Assembly: GCF_004000925.1 (NCBI RefSeq)
Contig: NZ_BIME01000015.1
Span: forward strand, 62,001 to 126,000
Reading direction: 5' to 3'
Length of the DNA stretch: 64,000 nucleotides
Source: Paenibacillus illinoisensis NBRC 15959
GTDB lineage: Bacteria; Bacillota; Bacilli; Paenibacillales; Paenibacillaceae
Shown: one piece after another, positions 61,158 through 64,000 of the stretch
Layout of the letters: each line of letters opens with the position of its first letter
Numbering within the stretch: the first letter of the stretch is position 1
Translations under genes and position numbers: made by a program
Notes under the pieces: model-generated
The model's database searches: none
Seen by the model: only the letters and a program-made list of their open reading frames with translations
Told to the model about the DNA's origin: nothing

Positions 61158-62117
61158 TTACTTATCCAGCGTCTCGCTCCAATCGTGGATAATACTGCCT
61201 TCAAGGTACTTCTCACAATCCATGGCCGCCATACAGCCTGAGCCTGCAGCCGTGATGGCTTGACGGTATTTCGTATCCTGAACGTCACCGCAGGCGAATA
61301 CACCCGGAATGTTCGTTTCGGTGGTTCCTGGCTTCACCACAACATAACCGTGATCATCCAGAGCAATCTGGTTACCCAGGAAGCCCGTGTTAGGCGTGTG
61401 GCCAATCGCTACAAATACGCCATCTGCTTCGAGCAGCTCCTCTTGACCTGTCTCGTTATTGCGCACCTTCAATCCCTTGACACCAAGTGCCTCAGGCACA
61501 ACTTCGAGCGGTGTCCGGTTCAGAGCCCATTTCACCTTCTCATTGCTGCGCGCCCGGTCCTGCATGATCTTCGATGCCCGCAATTCGTCCCGGCGGTGAA
61601 CGAGTGTCACGTCTGTTGCGAAACGGGTCAGGAAGCTGGCTTCCTCCATCGCGGAATCGCCGCCACCCACAACAATGATTTTCTTGCCACGGAAGAAGAA
61701 TCCGTCACATGTCGCGCACGTACTTACGCCGCGTCCCACATTCTCCTGCTCTCCCGGAATGCCGAGATAGCGGGCAGAAGCACCGGTAGAGATAATAATC
61801 GACTCCGCCTCAAGCTCACCAATGCCTCCGACTTTCACCTTGAATGGCGGCTTGCTGAAGTCGACTTCCTCTACCCAGCCATTCTTGAATTCCGCTCCAA
61901 AGCGCTCTGCTTGCTTCCGCATGTTATCCATTAATTCCGGTCCCATAATGCCCTGAGGGAATCCTGGAAAGTTTTCAACCTCGGTCGTGGTTGTAAGCTG
62001 GCCTCCAGGTTGCAGACCTTCTATGACCAAAGGATTCAGGTTGGCACGAGCCAGATATATCGCTGCCGTCAAACCTGCAGGTCCGGTTCCGATCACAATC
62101 GTTCTGTATTTAGACAT
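61158..62117 (-). CDS. trxB: Thioredoxin-disulfide reductase
   Basis: 319-residue FAD/NADPH enzyme that reduces thioredoxin. FAD motif TIVIGTGPAGLTAAIYLARA, redox-active Cys134 and Cys137 in STCATCDGFFF, NADPH motif VVGGGDSAMEEASFL and the C-terminal FACGDVQDTKYRQAITAAGSG. The ATG at 62117 follows AAGGAGG; a 34-codon extension upstream is non-homologous. The TPR protein gene precedes it on the same strand, as yvcD precedes trxB in B. subtilis. Confidence 0.97.
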   Translation of the reverse strand: MSKYRTIVIGTGPAGLTAAIYLARANLNPLVIEGLQPGGQLTTTTEVENFPGFPQGIMGPELMDNMRKQAERFGAEFKNGWVEEVDFSKPPFKVKVGGIGELEAESIIISTGASARYLGIPGEQENVGRGVSTCATCDGFFFRGKKIIVVGGGDSAMEEASFLTRFATDVTLVHRRDELRASKIMQDRARSNEKVKWALNRTPLEVVPEALGVKGLKVRNNETGQEELLEADGVFVAIGHTPNTGFLGNQIALDDHGYVVVKPGTTETNIPGVFACGDVQDTKYRQAITAAGSGCMAAMDCEKYLEGSIIHDWSETLDK

Positions 62118-62324
62118 ATAGATACAGCCTCCTTGATAAGGTTGAGAGTGTGTTGACTGGAAAACTTCTAGAGTGATATGACGAAGCCTATTCGTTAAGT
62201 TTACCCGTTTTGCAGGCAATTGTATCCTTCATGAAATTCCGATCTTTCTCAAACTGTCTCCAAGCGCATCATGTTGCTCATCTATAAGGCCAACAAGAAA
62301 ATGGTACATGTAACCCGCAGTATA

Positions 62325-64000
62325 CTACACGGTTGGCGGGATGCTTCCGCACACCCGAACAATCTGCCGTGCGTATTTGCTAACGGTGGAAGCCGATATG
62401 CCGTACCGTTCCGCTATACTCTGATAGGTAACAGGACGACTGTGGATTTTGGCCGCGAGATATTCAAGCCCCGCAGCCCAGCCTTCAATTTGCTTGAGCC
62501 CCGGACCATCCGGATGCACTCTGGATACATAATCGGTCCAGATCCGTTCCATCTCCTGCTGCAGCTCCGCTTTCGCTTCTGTCATCTGCAGAGCACGCTC
62601 CACAACGGCTTGCCAGTGCGAAGTCGTTTCCGACTTGGCGTGCACTGTGCTTGATTGCATCTTAGGGAGAAGACGGTCTGTTATCCCGGATACCGGTTGT
62701 TGATCATGGTTCTTGCCCTGATTCTGCTCTTTCATTTGGAGTCCGCTCAGCACAGATTCAGCCGCAGCAACCAGATCCTGATCTTCATCAGCCTCTTGTA
62801 CGAAGGATTGCAAGGCTTGCTGCACCTCATAATCACCGATCATGGCCAAGGCATGAATGACCTGAAGCTTGGTTGCACGATCTCCATGGCGCAGCGCCCA
62901 GAAGAACGATGAACGGATGAGCGGATCATTTTTCATCTCTTCGGGGATGCCGTTACCATAGTTCTCCCATTGTCTGAATTGCTCGTCAAACGGAAGATGG
63001 TAGTGATAGCTGAGCTTCTCCGGCTCACGCTCCCCTTCCCGAACTGCATCAAGACCAGACAGATAGAACTTGGAAACCTCTGAGCCCGGATCAAGCTTGG
63101 ACACATGGCGCCATAGCCGCTCTGCAACATCGTAACGCTCCGTATTATATGCTGCCACAGCCGCGTAATGAGCAAGCGCCGGATCGGCTGCCGTCTCTTC
63201 ATCCTTCAAGAGCCGACGGAAATGGGTATAGGCCGAGTCATGCTGCCCAAGAATCCCCATCGTGGTAGCCAATTTATACACCTGCTCCTTCTGGTAAGGC
63301 ACGATGACACGTAGTTTTTTGATCAATAATAGCACTTGGTCTGCCCGATTCTCGTTCTGGTGGAAGATCGCGAGATTACACAAGGCATGCAGGTTTCCCG
63401 GCTCCTGCTCCAGCACTTCGGCAATCGTCTCTCTCGCCTTGGGGAACAGTCCCATATAGTAATAAGCCAGCGCGAGATTGTTCCGAGCTGCCAAATAGTC
63501 AGGGTAGTCGGGTGACATGCCCTCCAGAAGTTCGGCTGCCTGAGCAAATTTCCCCTCTTCCAGCAGCTCTCTTGCCTGATCGTGCTCAACCACACCTTTA
63601 CGGGATTTGATCCGGTTCAGCTTGGCCGGGCGATCCAGCTCATAATACAGAAGCTCCATCATCTCTTCGGCTTCCGTCATGAACTGCCCCTGCGGGTCCT
63701 CCTCCAAATACGTAACAAGTGCCTGCTCCGCTTCCTCAAACCGGTCCATATTCGCATAATTGTTGGCCATATAGAAGTAGCATTCCGTCATGGACGGATC
63801 TACCACCTCCAGCACATGCGCCAGAACGGCATTGGAAGCTTCGTAATCTCCCTTCTCAGATAATATACCCGCCATATTGCAATGGTTCACCGGATTTTCC
63901 GGTTCATATTCAACAGCTTTACGAAAATATTTTAATGCCTTGTCAACATGATTACGGTCCAGCGAGCGGACAGCTCTCTCGAAAAAGAAAGAAGCATCCA
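62325..64000 (-). CDS. TPR-repeat protein with C-terminal helix-turn-helix (YvcD-like), partial
   Basis: 558 visible residues; the frame stays open to the window edge, so the N-terminus is missing. The codon at 63890 often taken as a start is an internal GTG: in-frame sequence before it (DKALKYFRKAVEYEPENP) is a further TPR helix pair. At least six TPR units cover the first 350 residues, then a helical region and a low-complexity linker, then the terminal AERYGISASTVSKYARQIVR, a helix-turn-helix-like motif. TPRs mediate protein contacts; the locus matches yvcD next to trxB. The function is unknown. Confidence 0.88.
   Translation of the reverse strand, partial: DASFFFERAVRSLDRNHVDKALKYFRKAVEYEPENPVNHCNMAGILSEKGDYEASNAVLAHVLEVVDPSMTECYFYMANNYANMDRFEEAEQALVTYLEEDPQGQFMTEAEEMMELLYYELDRPAKLNRIKSRKGVVEHDQARELLEEGKFAQAAELLEGMSPDYPDYLAARNNLALAYYYMGLFPKARETIAEVLEQEPGNLHALCNLAIFHQNENRADQVLLLIKKLRVIVPYQKEQVYKLATTMGILGQHDSAYTHFRRLLKDEETAADPALAHYAAVAAYNTERYDVAERLWRHVSKLDPGSEVSKFYLSGLDAVREGEREPEKLSYHYHLPFDEQFRQWENYGNGIPEEMKNDPLIRSSFFWALRHGDRATKLQVIHALAMIGDYEVQQALQSFVQEADEDQDLVAAAESVLSGLQMKEQNQGKNHDQQPVSGITDRLLPKMQSSTVHAKSETTSHWQAVVERALQMTEAKAELQQEMERIWTDYVSRVHPDGPGLKQIEGWAAGLEYLAAKIHSRPVTYQSIAERYGISASTVSKYARQIVRVCGSIPPTV

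Noticed and set aside
63888..63890. Start codon of the TPR gene at the internal GTG.
   Set aside because: The frame continues open to the window edge with a further TPR sequence, so the gene is truncated by the window.

Overview
The window looks like chromosomal DNA of a Paenibacillus (Bacillota, Paenibacillaceae). The main reasons are the block cggR-gap-pgk-tpiA-gpmI-eno-secG-rnr-smpB-ssrA, the yvcD-trxB / rapZ-yvcK-whiA-HPr block, LplB/LplC-type ABC sugar permeases with large lipoprotein binding proteins, AGGAGG-type ribosome binding sites and many hairpin-plus-T terminators. Nothing points to a prophage, plasmid or insertion sequence. Both ends cut through genes: an ABC permease at the left and a TPR protein at the right.

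Layout. (1) 1-10.6 kb: a minus-strand glycan operon reading CutC, GH29 fucosidase, GH35 beta-galactosidase, sugar isomerase, Gfo/Idh/MocA oxidoreductase, second GH29 fucosidase and two ABC permeases, with a divergent cupin/AraC activator. The enzymes lack signal peptides, which fits import of oligosaccharides followed by cytoplasmic trimming. (2) 10.8-16.9 kb: small membrane protein, permuted GH3 glycosidase, LtrA-like protein, ring-cleaving dioxygenase and DUF896 protein, the last two each preceded by the same inverted repeat. (3) 17-20.8 kb: pspA-ydjG-ydjH-ydjI envelope-stress operon. (4) 21.3-26.6 kb: PrpR-like regulator followed by a KdgT-type transporter, a DUF1537 kinase and a PdxA-type dehydrogenase, a probable tetronate (threonate/erythronate) catabolic set. 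(5) 26.6-33.7 kb: binding protein, two permeases, a membrane AraC sensor-regulator and a GH88 unsaturated glucuronyl hydrolase. (6) 34-38.7 kb: glycosyltransferase, aldo/keto reductase, MscS-like channel, lipoprotein and small protein. (7) 38.7-51.4 kb: tmRNA, smpB, rnr, secG, eno and the cggR glycolytic operon. (8) 51.7-55 kb: tRNA-Arg, CtsR-controlled clpP and two secreted proteins. (9) 55-64 kb: HPr, whiA, yvcK, rapZ, glucokinase, a decayed DesR-like gene, an AI-2E-family exporter, trxB and a TPR protein.

The most notable unexplained signal is a family of four roughly 110-nt intergenic elements (around 3.1, 4.5, 14.1 and 45.4 kb). Each can fold into the same three-way junction: a long-range closing stem, a short hairpin and a long hairpin. 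The stem sequences differ between copies while pairing is kept, and the wobble pairs favour the minus strand. Every copy lies 69-90 nt upstream of the start codon of a minus-strand gene (fucosidase, oxidoreductase, GH3, enolase). It behaves like a structured 5' leader RNA or an RNA-encoding dispersed repeat. I cannot assign it to a named family.

The central-metabolism genes form one functional theme. CggR, with a 20-nt-period operator just downstream of its promoter, should control glycolytic flux; HPr, YvcK, RapZ and glucokinase sit nearby; and the accessory loci feed sugars and sugar acids into the same pathway.
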